Below are positions 35,697-44,861 of a stretch of 64,000 bases of DNA, piece after piece (position 1 is the stretch's first letter; each line of letters begins with the position of its first letter). The notes beneath the pieces were generated by a model, which had not been told where the DNA came from, made no database searches, and saw only the letters and a program-made list of their open reading frames with translations. The DNA comes from Herbaspirillum hiltneri N3. GTDB taxonomy: Bacteria; Pseudomonadota; Gammaproteobacteria; Burkholderiales; Burkholderiaceae_D. The stretch is from assembly GCF_001267925.1 (NCBI RefSeq), contig NZ_CP011409.1, forward strand, positions 2,604,001-2,668,000, written 5' to 3'. Position numbers and translations under genes: made by a program.

Positions 35697-37895
35697 GTGA
35701 GGAAGTTTTTCCGGCAGTTGGCGGCATTGCCGTCGCGGCGCGCGATCGCCATCGCGGCTCTCGCTTTGTGCAGCGGCGCAAGCTTCGCGGCAAGCGACGT
35801 GCTCGAGACGATCGAAGTGCGCGACACGCGCGACGAGCCGAATGAAAAACTTCCGCTAGACCAGCGCGCTTCCACCGCCAGCCGTCTCGGCCTGAGCGTG
35901 CGCGACACCCCGGGCAGCATCAGCATCATTGACCGCGCCGCGATCGAGGCGCGCGGCGCCGGCGATACCCAACAGATCCTGCGCGGCATTCCAGGCGTGA
36001 CCGCCTCGGCGCCGCCGGGACAGGCCGGGTTTGTTTCCTATCGCGGTTTTTCGGCATCGCAGATCACCCAGCTGTTCAACGGCATCACCGTGCAATACGA
36101 CTCGATCGCGGCGCGGCCCATCGACAGCTGGATCTATGATCGCGTGGAAGCGGTCGGCGGCGCCTCCGGTTTTGTGCACGGCGCCGGTTCGGTTGGCGGG
36201 GCAATCAACTACATCACCAAGCAGGCCAATCGCGACGGCGACCTGGCACAGCTGTATGGCAGCTACGGCTCCAACAATTCATCGGTGGCGGCGGCAGGGC
36301 TCAACCGCAAACTGAGCGCCGACGACGGGCAGGGCGTCGTCAACTACCTGCGCATCGACCTCAGCCGCAGCGGCAGCGACGGCTATGTCGACGGCGAGCG
36401 GCGCCGCGCGCTGAGCGGCGCCTTGTCGCTGCTGACCGACATCACGCCGCAGCTTTCGCACACGCTCGCCTACGAATATCAGCAGGAACACGTCGATCGT
36501 CCTTACTGGGGCACGCCGCTGCTGAATCCGACGACCGGGACCGGCCGCATCGATCCGGCCACGCGCTTCAAGAACTACAACGCCAATGACGGCGTGTACG
36601 AACAAACCGTCGAGTGGTTCCGCTCCATCGTGAATTACCGCTGGTCCGATCAGACCTCGTTCAGGAATACGTTTTATCACTACGATGCCTTGCGCGACTA
36701 CCGCAACGTCGAGGTCTATCGCTACAACGCCGCCAACACGCAAGTGGTGCGCTCATCGGCGTTCCTGCAGCGGCACGATCAGGAGCTGACGGGTAATCGA
36801 TTTGAATGGCAGCATCGCGGCCGGCTCGGTTCACTCGAATCGGAGTGGGCCGGCGGCGTCGACTACAGCGTCAACCGGATGACGCGCTTTCCGCGCACGG
36901 TGGCCGGTCCGATCAGCAGCGTCAATCCGCTCGATTTCAGCACCGAGTCTTTCTTTTCGATTCCCGGCATGACCGCCGACTTTGTGCCGGATCGCAGCAA
37001 CCGCGTCACCACGATTGCCGCTTTCCTCGAAAACCGCACGCGGCTGTTGCCCTCCCTGGCACTGGTGACCGGCTTGCGCCATGATCGCATCGAACTGGAA
37101 GTAGAGAATTTGCGCACCGCCAGTGCCACCGATCCGGCGTATTTCAAGAACACCTATCGCCCGACCACCGCGCGCGCCGGGCTGGTGTGGGATGTCACGC
37201 CGAGCGCCAACCTGTTCGTGCAATACAGCACCGCCGCCGATCCGCCGGCCGGCGTGCTGACCACCGCCAACTTCAGCCAGGTCAGGAATTTCGACCTGAC
37301 CACGGGCGATCAGGTCGAAGCCGGCAGCAAGTTCGACTTCTGGGACGGCCGCGGCAACGCGACAATATCGGCTTACGCCATCACGCGCAAAAACTTGGCG
37401 GTGACCGACTCAAGCAATCCCAACGTCACCGTGCCGGTCGGCCAGCAATCGTCACGCGGCATCGAGCTGGCGTTCGGCGTGCGGCCGGTAAAGAGCTTGC
37501 GCGTGCAGGGCAATCTGTCGCTGGTGCGAGCGCAGTACGACAACTTCACCGAAAGCGTCGGTGGGGCAGCGGTCTCACGCGCAGGCAATCGCCCGACCAA
37601 CACGCCGGCGCGGGTCGCCAATCTGTGGCTGGACTATGCCTTCCTGCCGGACTGGAACGCCGGCTTCGATGCCCGCGCAGTGTCATCGGTGTACGGCAAT
37701 ACCGCCAATACCGTGAGCGCGCCGGGCTATGCAATTTTCGGCGCCAGCCTCAGCCGCAGGCTCAACAAGGCGACCATCACCGCGCGTGTCAAGAACCTGA
37801 CCGACAAGGTCTATGCGGACAACATCACTTCCACGCCGATGTTCTATCTCGGCGCGCCGCGCACGTTTGAAGTCGCCGTACTGGCGAATTTCTGA
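35697..37895 (+). CDS. TonB-dependent receptor (siderophore type)
   Basis: 732-residue outer-membrane receptor starting at a GTG. Signal peptide RRAIAIAALALCSGASFA, TonB-box-like ETIEVRD, plug domain (TPGSISIIDRAAIEARG, LRGIPGVTAS, YRGFSASQITQLFNGI, RVEAVGGASGFVHGAGSVGGAINYITK) and a barrel ending in VAVLANF. The plug motif LRGIPGV and short N-terminus mark siderophore-type receptors without an STN signalling domain. It is followed 2 bases later by a PepSY membrane protein, a pairing typical for ferric-siderophore uptake and reduction. No Fur box seen upstream; the RegA-type palindrome is there instead. Confidence 0.88.
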   Translation: MRKFFRQLAALPSRRAIAIAALALCSGASFAASDVLETIEVRDTRDEPNEKLPLDQRASTASRLGLSVRDTPGSISIIDRAAIEARGAGDTQQILRGIPGVTASAPPGQAGFVSYRGFSASQITQLFNGITVQYDSIAARPIDSWIYDRVEAVGGASGFVHGAGSVGGAINYITKQANRDGDLAQLYGSYGSNNSSVAAAGLNRKLSADDGQGVVNYLRIDLSRSGSDGYVDGERRRALSGALSLLTDITPQLSHTLAYEYQQEHVDRPYWGTPLLNPTTGTGRIDPATRFKNYNANDGVYEQTVEWFRSIVNYRWSDQTSFRNTFYHYDALRDYRNVEVYRYNAANTQVVRSSAFLQRHDQELTGNRFEWQHRGRLGSLESEWAGGVDYSVNRMTRFPRTVAGPISSVNPLDFSTESFFSIPGMTADFVPDRSNRVTTIAAFLENRTRLLPSLALVTGLRHDRIELEVENLRTASATDPAYFKNTYRPTTARAGLVWDVTPSANLFVQYSTAADPPAGVLTTANFSQVRNFDLTTGDQVEAGSKFDFWDGRGNATISAYAITRKNLAVTDSSNPNVTVPVGQQSSRGIELAFGVRPVKSLRVQGNLSLVRAQYDNFTESVGGAAVSRAGNRPTNTPARVANLWLDYAFLPDWNAGFDARAVSSVYGNTANTVSAPGYAIFGASLSRRLNKATITARVKNLTDKVYADNITSTPMFYLGAPRTFEVAVLANF

Positions 37896-37897
37896 AC

Positions 37898-39370
37898 ATG
37901 CAGCGCGCGAAACGCTGGCTGTTCCTGATCCATCGCTGGCTCGGCATCGTCGCTTGTCTTTTCATGCTGCTGTGGTTCGTCAGCGGTGTGGTGATGATGT
38001 ATGTCGGCTATCCCAAGCTGACGCAGTCGGAGCGGTTGGCGCGCTTGCCGGATCTCGACGTCCGGCAATGCTGCATCGCGGTCGGCCTGGCGGCGCGTGC
38101 ATTGCCTGCTGACGCGCGGCCGTCGTCCATCGTACTGACCAGCGTGGCGGGACGGCCGCAATACCAGTTCGGCATCGGCAAGAAGATCGTCGCGGTCGAT
38201 GCGGTCAGCGGTGCCGCCGTCACCGATATCGGCGTCACGGATGCTCTGGCGGCGGCGCGCGTTTTCATGCCGGGCGTTACGGCGACGCACCTGGACCGCG
38301 TCGATGAAGATACCTGGACGCACACCCGCGGACTCGACATGCATCGGCCGCTGCGTCGCCTGCAGATGGACGATCCGGAGCAGACCTTGCTCTACGTTTC
38401 CGGCGCCACCGGCGAGGTCGTGCGCAAGGCGACGCATACCGAACGCGTGTGGAATTACGCCGGTGCCTGGCTACATTGGCTGTATGCGTTTCGCGGCGGT
38501 CCGCTCGACGGCGCGTGGAGCCATATCGTCATTTACCTGTCGCTGGCGGGCGTGCTGGTGGCTGTCAGCGGCAGCGTGATCGGCGTCTGGCGCTGGCGTT
38601 TCCGCGGACGTTTCCGTTCCGGCGCGAAGACGCCGTACCGCGAGCCGGTGATGCGCTGGCATCACCTGACCGGACTGGCGTTCGCCGGCATCACGCTGAC
38701 CTGGGTATTCAGCGGCCTGATGTCGATGAATCCGTGGGGACTGTTCAAGGGCGACGGCGGGGATCTGAACCGGCGCGCCTATGCCGGCGCCACGCTTGAT
38801 CCGGCTAGCTGGCCGCTCGGCAGCGGCGATGCGCTGACACTCTTGTCGCCGTCGTGGCAAGCGCGCGAATTGCGCTGGCACATGCTGGACGGCAAGCCTT
38901 ACCTGATCGCCGTCAACGGCGCCGGGCGCACGCGCATGATCGATGTGTCGGCACGCCATGTCATGGACGCCGTTCCACAAGAACAAATCATGGGTGCGGC
39001 GGTGAAGCTGGTCGATGCGCCGCTGTCCGGCAGCGAGCTGCTGCAACGCGAGGATGCTTATTACTACAGCCGGGAGGCGCACACCATGATGGGCGGCATG
39101 CGCCATCCCTTGCCGGTACTGCGCCTGCGTTATGCCGATGCGGCGCAGACCTGGGTCCACATCGATCCCGTCACCGGCGTGCTGCTGGGCAAACTGGACA
39201 GGACCCAACGCGTGAAGCGCTGGCTGTTCGCCTTCCTGCACAGCTGGGATTTGCCGGTGCTGCTGTCAAGCCGGCCATGGTGGGACATCGCGCTGATCCT
39301 GCTGAGCCTGGGCGGGCTGGCGCTGAGCCTGACCGGCGTGGTGATCGGCGTGCGCCGCCTGCGGCATTGA
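37898..39370 (+). CDS. PepSY-associated transmembrane protein (putative ferri-siderophore reductase type)
   Basis: 490-residue inner-membrane protein with four main hydrophobic segments: residues 13-36 (HRWLGIVACLFMLLWFVSGVVMM), about 200-220, about 255-275 (HHLTGLAFAGITLTWVFSGLMSM) and the C-terminal LILLSLGGLALSLTGVVIG. Histidines next to these helices (HRWLG, HHLTG, HSWD) could bind heme. PepSY-like periplasmic domains lie between. Members beside TonB receptors (FoxB/PiuB group) reduce ferri-siderophores; that role is inferred from context. It immediately follows the receptor gene. Confidence 0.8.
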   Translation: MQRAKRWLFLIHRWLGIVACLFMLLWFVSGVVMMYVGYPKLTQSERLARLPDLDVRQCCIAVGLAARALPADARPSSIVLTSVAGRPQYQFGIGKKIVAVDAVSGAAVTDIGVTDALAAARVFMPGVTATHLDRVDEDTWTHTRGLDMHRPLRRLQMDDPEQTLLYVSGATGEVVRKATHTERVWNYAGAWLHWLYAFRGGPLDGAWSHIVIYLSLAGVLVAVSGSVIGVWRWRFRGRFRSGAKTPYREPVMRWHHLTGLAFAGITLTWVFSGLMSMNPWGLFKGDGGDLNRRAYAGATLDPASWPLGSGDALTLLSPSWQARELRWHMLDGKPYLIAVNGAGRTRMIDVSARHVMDAVPQEQIMGAAVKLVDAPLSGSELLQREDAYYYSREAHTMMGGMRHPLPVLRLRYADAAQTWVHIDPVTGVLLGKLDRTQRVKRWLFAFLHSWDLPVLLSSRPWWDIALILLSLGGLALSLTGVVIGVRRLRH

Positions 39371-39433
39371 CGCTCGCGGGCGCAGCGCCCGCCAAGGCCT
39401 GCGGCGGTGCGATGGCGTAAAATAGCGGCCATC

Positions 39434-40213
39434 ATGTATATCGACTCCCATTGCCATATCAATTTTCCCGAACTCGTCGCACGCCTGCCGGATATCCTCG
39501 GCAAGATGGACGAGAACCGCGTTAGCCATGCCTTGTGCGTATCGGTGAATCTGCCCGAGTTTCCGCAAGTGCTGGCGCTGGCGGAACAGTATCCGCACAT
39601 CTTCGCCTCGGTCGGCGTGCATCCCGACTACGAGGACACGCCCGAGCCGAGCGTGGAGCAGCTGGTCGAACTGGCCGACAATCCACGCATCGTCGCCATC
39701 GGCGAAACAGGTCTCGACTACTACCGCCTGCAGGGCGACCTCGAATGGCAGCGCGAGCGTTTCCGTACGCATATCCGCGCGTCGCGCATTACCGGCAAGC
39801 CGCTGATCATCCATACCCGTTCCGCCTCGGAAGACACCATCCGCATTATGCGCGAAGAAGGTGCGAATCCGGAAGCGGGCGGCGCTGCAGGCGTCATGCA
39901 TTGCTTCACCGAATCGCAGGAAGTGGCGGACGCGGCGATCGAACTGGGCTTCTACATTTCCTTTTCGGGCATCGTCACGTTCAAGAGCGCCAAGGCCTTG
40001 CAGGAAGTGGCGCGTACGATTCCGCTGGAACGCATGCTGATCGAAACCGATTCGCCGTACCTGGCGCCGGTGCCGTATCGCGGCAAGACCAACGAGCCGG
40101 GCCTGGTCCGACATGTGGCCGAGTTCATCGCCGACTTGCGCGGCATCCCGGTGGAAGAAGTGGCGCGTCACACCACCGAAAATTTCTTCACGCTGTTCAA
40201 GATGGCCAAATGA
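39434..40213 (+). CDS. tatD: TatD family metal-dependent DNase
   Basis: 259-residue TIM-barrel hydrolase: HxH in MYIDSHCHINFPEL, IGETGLDYYR with the bridging glutamate, HTRSASEDTI, MHCFTE and the C-terminal ETDSPYLAPVPYRGKTNEP. Acts as a 3'-5' DNase or metal-dependent deoxyribonuclease. The ATG at 39434 fits family starts; the frame begins at 39407. In many proteobacteria this gene follows holB. The next gene overlaps or follows immediately. Confidence 0.93.
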   Translation: MYIDSHCHINFPELVARLPDILGKMDENRVSHALCVSVNLPEFPQVLALAEQYPHIFASVGVHPDYEDTPEPSVEQLVELADNPRIVAIGETGLDYYRLQGDLEWQRERFRTHIRASRITGKPLIIHTRSASEDTIRIMREEGANPEAGGAAGVMHCFTESQEVADAAIELGFYISFSGIVTFKSAKALQEVARTIPLERMLIETDSPYLAPVPYRGKTNEPGLVRHVAEFIADLRGIPVEEVARHTTENFFTLFKMAK

Positions 40214-40224
40214 GGACTGACCGC

Positions 40225-40917
40225 ATGCCGAATCGCCGCTTCCTTTCTGTTCGCATGACTGCCGCCGTGTTGGTCTTCAGCACGTTCTCGATGCTGGCGC
40301 CGGCTTTCGTCCATGCCGGCACCTACGATGACTACTTCACCGCGGTCAAGATGGATGCGCCGCGCGAGTTGCAGGACCTGATCAAGCGTGGCCTGGGGCC
40401 GAACATGGTCGAACCGCAGCGCGGCTATTCGGCGCTCATGCTGTCGATCCGCGAAGATTCGATGAAGGCCTTCAATGTGCTCTTCAATACGCCCGGCATC
40501 GATCTCGAAGCCAAGGCGAAGAACGGCGACACGGCATTGATGGTGGCGGCGTTCTACGGCAAGACCGACGTCGTCAAGCTGTTGCTGGACAAGGAAGTCG
40601 AAGTCAATCGTCCCGGCTGGACCGCGCTGCATTACGCCGCCATCAACGGCCGGCCCGACACCATCAAGCTGCTGCTCGACGCGTCGGCTTATATCGACGC
40701 CGAATCGCCTGACGACAAGATGACGCCGCTGATGCTGGCGGCGGTGCGCGGTCGGACGGCGGCAGTGCGTTTGCTGAAGGAAGAGGGCGCCGACGTCACG
40801 CTGAAGAACGCCGACGGCATGACTGCGCTGGACCTGGCGCGCCATTTCGACCAGAAGGAAACCGTGGAAGAGCTGACCGGCAAGCACACGCCGTGGTCGC
40901 AGCAAAAGCCGGAGTAA
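40225..40917 (+). CDS. exported ankyrin repeat protein
   Basis: About 230 residues: signal peptide (MTAAVLVFSTFSMLAPAFVHA) then four to five ankyrin repeats (GYSALMLSIREDSMKAFNVL, GDTALMVAAFYGKTDVVKLLL, GWTALHYAAINGRPDTIKLLL, MTPLMLAAVRGRTAAVRLL, GMTALDLARHFDQKETVEEL). Predicted periplasmic protein-binding module of unknown partner. An alternative start at 40210 overlaps the tatD stop (ATGA) and adds five residues; the chosen ATG has an AGGA site. A tatD-ankyrin pair is frequent in betaproteobacteria. Strong terminator downstream. Confidence 0.85.
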   Translation: MPNRRFLSVRMTAAVLVFSTFSMLAPAFVHAGTYDDYFTAVKMDAPRELQDLIKRGLGPNMVEPQRGYSALMLSIREDSMKAFNVLFNTPGIDLEAKAKNGDTALMVAAFYGKTDVVKLLLDKEVEVNRPGWTALHYAAINGRPDTIKLLLDASAYIDAESPDDKMTPLMLAAVRGRTAAVRLLKEEGADVTLKNADGMTALDLARHFDQKETVEELTGKHTPWSQQKPE

Positions 40918-40948
40918 CTCTCCCTCGCGTCAATCGTTCTGCACAATG

Positions 40949-40985
40949 AAAAATCCCGGCGACGCTTGCGCGAGCCGGGATTTTT
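40949..40985. terminator. bidirectional terminator between ankyrin gene and lldD
   Basis: AAAAATCCCGGC / GCCGGGATTTTT, 12-bp perfect stem with a 13-base loop, T runs on both strands; serves both convergent genes. Confidence 0.92.
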
Positions 40986-41006
40986 GTTTGCTGGCAAGGA
41001 CTGGCG

Positions 41007-42146
41007 TCAGCGGCGGATCAGGATTTGCGGCCCGACGTCCCTGATGTCCTTGGTGCCGGTCAGGGCCATGCTGACGTCGAGTTCCTTGTGCAGGATCTGC
41101 AGCATCTTCGTCACGCCTTCGCCGCCCATGGCGCCGAGGCTGTACAGGAAGGCGCGGCCGATCATGGTGCCCTTGGCGCCGAGCGCGGTGGCCTTCAAGA
41201 TGTCCTGGCCGGTGCGGATGCCGCCGTCGAACCAGACTTCGATCTGGTCGCCGACCGCTTCGGCAATCGCCGGCAGCGCTTCGATCGAGGACATCGCGCC
41301 ATCCAGCTGGCGGCCGCCGTGGTTGCTGACGACCAGCGCATCGGCGCCGGTTTGCGCGGCCAGTTTGGCGTCTTCGACGTCAAGGATGCCCTTGAGGATC
41401 AGCTTGCCGCCCCATTGTTCCTTGATCCAGGCGACGTCGTCCCAGTTCAGGGTCGGGTCGAACTGGCTGGCGGTCCATTGGCTCAGCGTCTGGATGCCGC
41501 TACCGCCACCGGTGATGTGGCCGGCCAGGTTACCGAAGGTCTTGCGGCCGGTCAGCGCGCGCAGCGCCCAGCCCGGCTTGCTGGCCAGGTCCATCAGCGT
41601 GTCGAGCGTCAGTTTGGGCGGCACCGACATGCCGTTCTTGAGATCCTTGTGGCGTTGGCCGAGGATTTGCAGGTCGAGCGTGAGCACCAGCGCCGAGCAC
41701 TTGGCGGCCTTGGCGCGATCGATCATCGACTTGACGAAGCCGCGGTCGCGCATCACGTACAACTGGAACCAGAACGGCTTGGTCGTCACGCTGGCGACGT
41801 CTTCAATCGAGCAGATGCTCATGGTCGACAACGTGAAGGGGATACCGAATTTTTCCGCCGCCATCGCGCCCAGCATTTCGCCGTTGGCCCATTGCATGCC
41901 GGTCAGGCCGGTGGGGGCGATCGCTACCGGCATGGCGACGTCATGGCCGATCATGGTGGTGCGGGTGGAGCGTTGATCGACGTTGATCGCCACGCGCTGG
42001 CGCAGCTTCAGGGCAGCCAGGTCGTCGGTGTTGGCGCGGTAGGTGCTCTCGGTATACGAACCGCTGTCGGCATAGTCGTAAAACGCCTTGGGAACCCGTT
42101 TCTTTGCGAGCACGCGCAAGTCTTCAACACAGGTGATCACGGGCAT
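41007..42146 (-). CDS. lldD: FMN-dependent L-lactate dehydrogenase / alpha-hydroxy-acid oxidizing protein
   Basis: 379-residue flavoenzyme oxidising L-lactate (or a related 2-hydroxy acid) and passing electrons to the membrane quinone pool. Blocks seen: PKAFYDYADSGSYTESTYRANTDDL, APTGLTGMQWANGE, FQLYVMRDRGF, the active-site SNHGGRQLDG with catalytic His, and VWFDGGIRTGQDILKA for FMN phosphate. The ATG at 42146 has a GGAGAAG site; the frame runs to 42200 without homology. Stands alone. Lactate is the likely but not the only possible substrate. Confidence 0.88.
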   Translation of the reverse strand: MPVITCVEDLRVLAKKRVPKAFYDYADSGSYTESTYRANTDDLAALKLRQRVAINVDQRSTRTTMIGHDVAMPVAIAPTGLTGMQWANGEMLGAMAAEKFGIPFTLSTMSICSIEDVASVTTKPFWFQLYVMRDRGFVKSMIDRAKAAKCSALVLTLDLQILGQRHKDLKNGMSVPPKLTLDTLMDLASKPGWALRALTGRKTFGNLAGHITGGGSGIQTLSQWTASQFDPTLNWDDVAWIKEQWGGKLILKGILDVEDAKLAAQTGADALVVSNHGGRQLDGAMSSIEALPAIAEAVGDQIEVWFDGGIRTGQDILKATALGAKGTMIGRAFLYSLGAMGGEGVTKMLQILHKELDVSMALTGTKDIRDVGPQILIRR

Positions 42147-42290
42147 GGTTCTTCTCCAAAATAGGTTAAATCTATGAAATTTGACCGTATCGTAGATCAA
42201 ACCAGCAAGTCATGGGGTGAATCCCTTTGACAGAAAGATGAAAAGTTTCGCTGAATAAAATTCGTGCAGGCGCAGACGGGGTAATGAAAG

Positions 42291-43631
42291 CTACGAGAAC
42301 AGTCCCGCCGCGGCAACTCCGCTGCGCACGGCGCCTTCCAGCGTTGCCGGATAGTCGCCGGCAACGTAGTCGCCGGCCAGCGCCAGACCGGCAGGCATGC
42401 CGGCATTGTCCGGCCGCAGCAGGCCGGGCGTGCAGGAAAATGTTGCACGTTTTTCCGAGATGACCTTGCTCCATAGCGGTGTCTGCAGCAGAGGATCGCC
42501 CAACTGGCGCGCCAGCTGGATAGCGATGCCCGCGACCAGTGCTGCATGCCCCTCGGCAATGGCGTCGCCGGCGGCGCTGACCACGACCGCCAGCAAACCG
42601 GCATCGGCTGCAACATCACCGAGTTGGCCGCGATCGAAGACGAATTGTCCCCAGGCCGCTATACCGGCATCGTCGGTCAAGGCGAAGAACGGTTGCGGCA
42701 GCCGCACGTGCGCCGGATATTGCAGATAGCAGGTGGTGATCGGCTCGTAGGCGAACGCGCGCAGCATCGTCGTATCGCACAGGCCGTCGAGCAGATCGGC
42801 GGCGCTTTCCGGCGCAACGGCGACGATCACGCCGTCGAACGATTGCGTGCCCGCAGCTTGTCTGAACGCGACGTTCCAGCGGCCTTCCGCCGCCGAGATG
42901 GAAGCGACGGCCTGGCCGCAGGTCACGCTGCCGCCGCGGCTTTCCACGAAAGCGGCTGCCTGCTGCGGAAACAAGGCGGTCAGGTCGGTGCGCGGGATCA
43001 GCATGTCGGATGCGGCACGGCGCGCACCGAGGCTGTCGCGCAGCACGTTCAGGAATACCTGCGCCGAGGCGCGTTGCGGCGGCGTGTTGAGCGCGGCGAT
43101 GCACAGCGGCGTCCACATCAGGCGATTGAGCCGGTCGGTCTGGTCGAAGCGGTCCAGTAACTCGGCGACGGAACAATCCTCGTGCAACTGCCAGCCCATC
43201 CAGCGCGCCGTGGTCGAGAAGCGAGCCAGCGCCAGCTTGTCCTCGCGCGTCAGTCCGGTGGCGCGGAACAAGGCCGCCAGAACGTGCCACGGCGCCGGCA
43301 GGCGCGGCGCGACGAAATCCATGCCGTCGGCGCCGGCCGGATACCGCATTTGCAGCGGCAGGCGCAGCATCGCGCGGTCGGCATCGATGCCCGCGGTTTT
43401 CATGACGGAGAGGGTGGAGCGGTAGGCGCCCAGCAGGATGTGCTGGCCGTTGTCGAGCGTGCGGCCGTCGATGTCTACGCGGCGGGCGCGGCCGCCGAGG
43501 GTCCGGCCGGCTTCGAACAGGCTGACGCGCTTGCCTGCCTTGGCGAGGGTGACGGCAGCGGCGCATCCGGCCCAGCCGCCGCCGATGACGGCAATGTGAT
43601 CACTGCTTTTCTTGTCAGGGAATGTTCCCAT
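42291..43631 (-). CDS. hpnE: hydroxysqualene dehydroxylase HpnE
   Basis: 446-residue FAD-dependent amine-oxidase-fold enzyme, last step of the HpnCDE route from farnesyl diphosphate to squalene for hopanoids. N-terminal dinucleotide motif VIGGGWAGCAAAVTLAKAG, FEAGRTLGGRARR, LDNGQHILLGAYRSTL, and C-terminal LALAGDYVAGDYPATLEGAVRSG are typical. Last gene of hpnD-yxeA-hpnE; its start overlaps the yxeA-like stop by 17 bases. Confidence 0.92.
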   Translation of the reverse strand: MGTFPDKKSSDHIAVIGGGWAGCAAAVTLAKAGKRVSLFEAGRTLGGRARRVDIDGRTLDNGQHILLGAYRSTLSVMKTAGIDADRAMLRLPLQMRYPAGADGMDFVAPRLPAPWHVLAALFRATGLTREDKLALARFSTTARWMGWQLHEDCSVAELLDRFDQTDRLNRLMWTPLCIAALNTPPQRASAQVFLNVLRDSLGARRAASDMLIPRTDLTALFPQQAAAFVESRGGSVTCGQAVASISAAEGRWNVAFRQAAGTQSFDGVIVAVAPESAADLLDGLCDTTMLRAFAYEPITTCYLQYPAHVRLPQPFFALTDDAGIAAWGQFVFDRGQLGDVAADAGLLAVVVSAAGDAIAEGHAALVAGIAIQLARQLGDPLLQTPLWSKVISEKRATFSCTPGLLRPDNAGMPAGLALAGDYVAGDYPATLEGAVRSGVAAAGLFS

Positions 43632-43974
43632 TCTTGATCCGGTCCGGTAATTCCCGCTGCTGCACTTCTTCCCATGCCGTTACCTGGTCGGCGGAAGACA
43701 CGTACAGCCGCAGGTAAGTGTCGAGCGACAATTGCTTGGTCGCCGTGAAGGTCAGCGTCTTCTGCACGCCGCTTTCGCCCACGGCCGGCAACCTGTATTC
43801 GTAGTGTTGCCTGACGTAGGCGCCGGGCAGAATTTTTTTCCCGGGATCGATCACGTAGACATAGAACTCGTCTTTGCCGACGCGCTTGAGCAACTCGTTG
43901 AAGCCCGGGCTCATCACTACACAAATGGCAAAGGCGACGCCGGCGAGCAGCGATAGTACGTAAATGCGTTTCAT
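43615..43974 (-). CDS. YxeA-like (DUF1093) exported protein
   Basis: 119-residue protein with an N-terminal hydrophobic segment (MKRIYVLSLLAGVAFAICVV), then the YxeA pattern: FYVYVIDPGKK, HYEYRLPAVGESGVQKTLTFTATKQLSLDTYLRLYV, and the end signature VTAWEEVQQRELPDRI. The family is known mostly from Firmicutes and has no assigned function. The ATG at 43974 replaces a TTG at 43989. It sits between hpnD (53 bases upstream) and hpnE (17-base overlap), so it is co-expressed with squalene synthesis. Confidence 0.72.
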   Translation of the reverse strand: MKRIYVLSLLAGVAFAICVVMSPGFNELLKRVGKDEFYVYVIDPGKKILPGAYVRQHYEYRLPAVGESGVQKTLTFTATKQLSLDTYLRLYVSSADQVTAWEEVQQRELPDRIKNGNIP

Positions 43975-44027
43975 GCTTCGGTCCGTCAATTTCGGAAAGT
44001 GAATTGACGTCCCGACTGCGCTAAAGT

Positions 44028-44861
44028 TCAGCCGCGAATATAGGTTTTCCAGGCCAGCCAGAGCTTGCGTATCGGTGTGAGCGAAATGCGCTGGTTCAGC
44101 ACGTGAAAGCCGTCGCGCTCGATTTCGGTAAGCAGCGTGCGATAAATGGCCGACATCATCAGGCCGGGACGCTGTGCACGGCGATCTTCTTTTGGCAGCA
44201 ATGCGAACGCTTCATCGTAAACGCGCTGGGCACGCTCCACCTGGAATCGCATCAGTTTCTCGAAATTTTCGCTGTGGCGCGCATTCAGGATGTCGGCGGC
44301 GGTGACGTTGAATTGCTGCAATTCATTGACCGGCAAATAAATGCGGCCCTTGCGGCCGTCTTCGCCGACGTCGCGGATGATGTTGGTCAGCTGGAACGCC
44401 AGGCCGAGTTTTTCGGCGAACAGCAGCGTACCGCCCTGAGTCACGCCGAAGATGCTGGCCGACAGGATGCCGACCACGCCGGCGACATGCCAGCAGTAAC
44501 GCTGCAAGCCGGGATAGTCCAGGTAGCGGGTCTGGTCCAGGTCCATTTCCATGCCGTCGATGATGGCCTGCAGATGCTCGCCCTTGAGGCCGTAGGTCGC
44601 CACGTGCGGCTGCAGCGCCAGCGTCACCGGATGGCTGGGCTTGCCGTTGAGCATGGAAGCGATTTCCTTGCGCCACCACATCAGCTTGGTGCGCGCCACG
44701 CCGGCGTCGTCGATTTCATCCACGGTGTCGTCGACCTCGCGGCAGAACGCGTACAGCGCGGTGATGGCGCGGCGGCGTTCCGGCGGCAGGAACAGGAAGC
44801 TGTAGTAGAAGCTGGAGCCGCTTTGGGCGGCTTTTTGCTGGCAGTATTCGTCTGGAGACAT
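44028..44861 (-). CDS. hpnD: presqualene diphosphate synthase HpnD
   Basis: 277-residue squalene/phytoene synthase-fold enzyme coupling two farnesyl diphosphates to presqualene diphosphate. The two aspartate-rich motifs are REVDDTVDEIDD and NIIRDVGEDGRKGRIYLP. It opens MSPDEYCQQKAAQSGSSFYYSFLFLPPERR, the HpnD pattern. First gene of hpnD-yxeA-hpnE; hpnC is separate, about 3.9 kb upstream on the same strand. About 314 bases of non-coding DNA lie before it. Confidence 0.93.
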   Translation of the reverse strand: MSPDEYCQQKAAQSGSSFYYSFLFLPPERRRAITALYAFCREVDDTVDEIDDAGVARTKLMWWRKEIASMLNGKPSHPVTLALQPHVATYGLKGEHLQAIIDGMEMDLDQTRYLDYPGLQRYCWHVAGVVGILSASIFGVTQGGTLLFAEKLGLAFQLTNIIRDVGEDGRKGRIYLPVNELQQFNVTAADILNARHSENFEKLMRFQVERAQRVYDEAFALLPKEDRRAQRPGLMMSAIYRTLLTEIERDGFHVLNQRISLTPIRKLWLAWKTYIRG

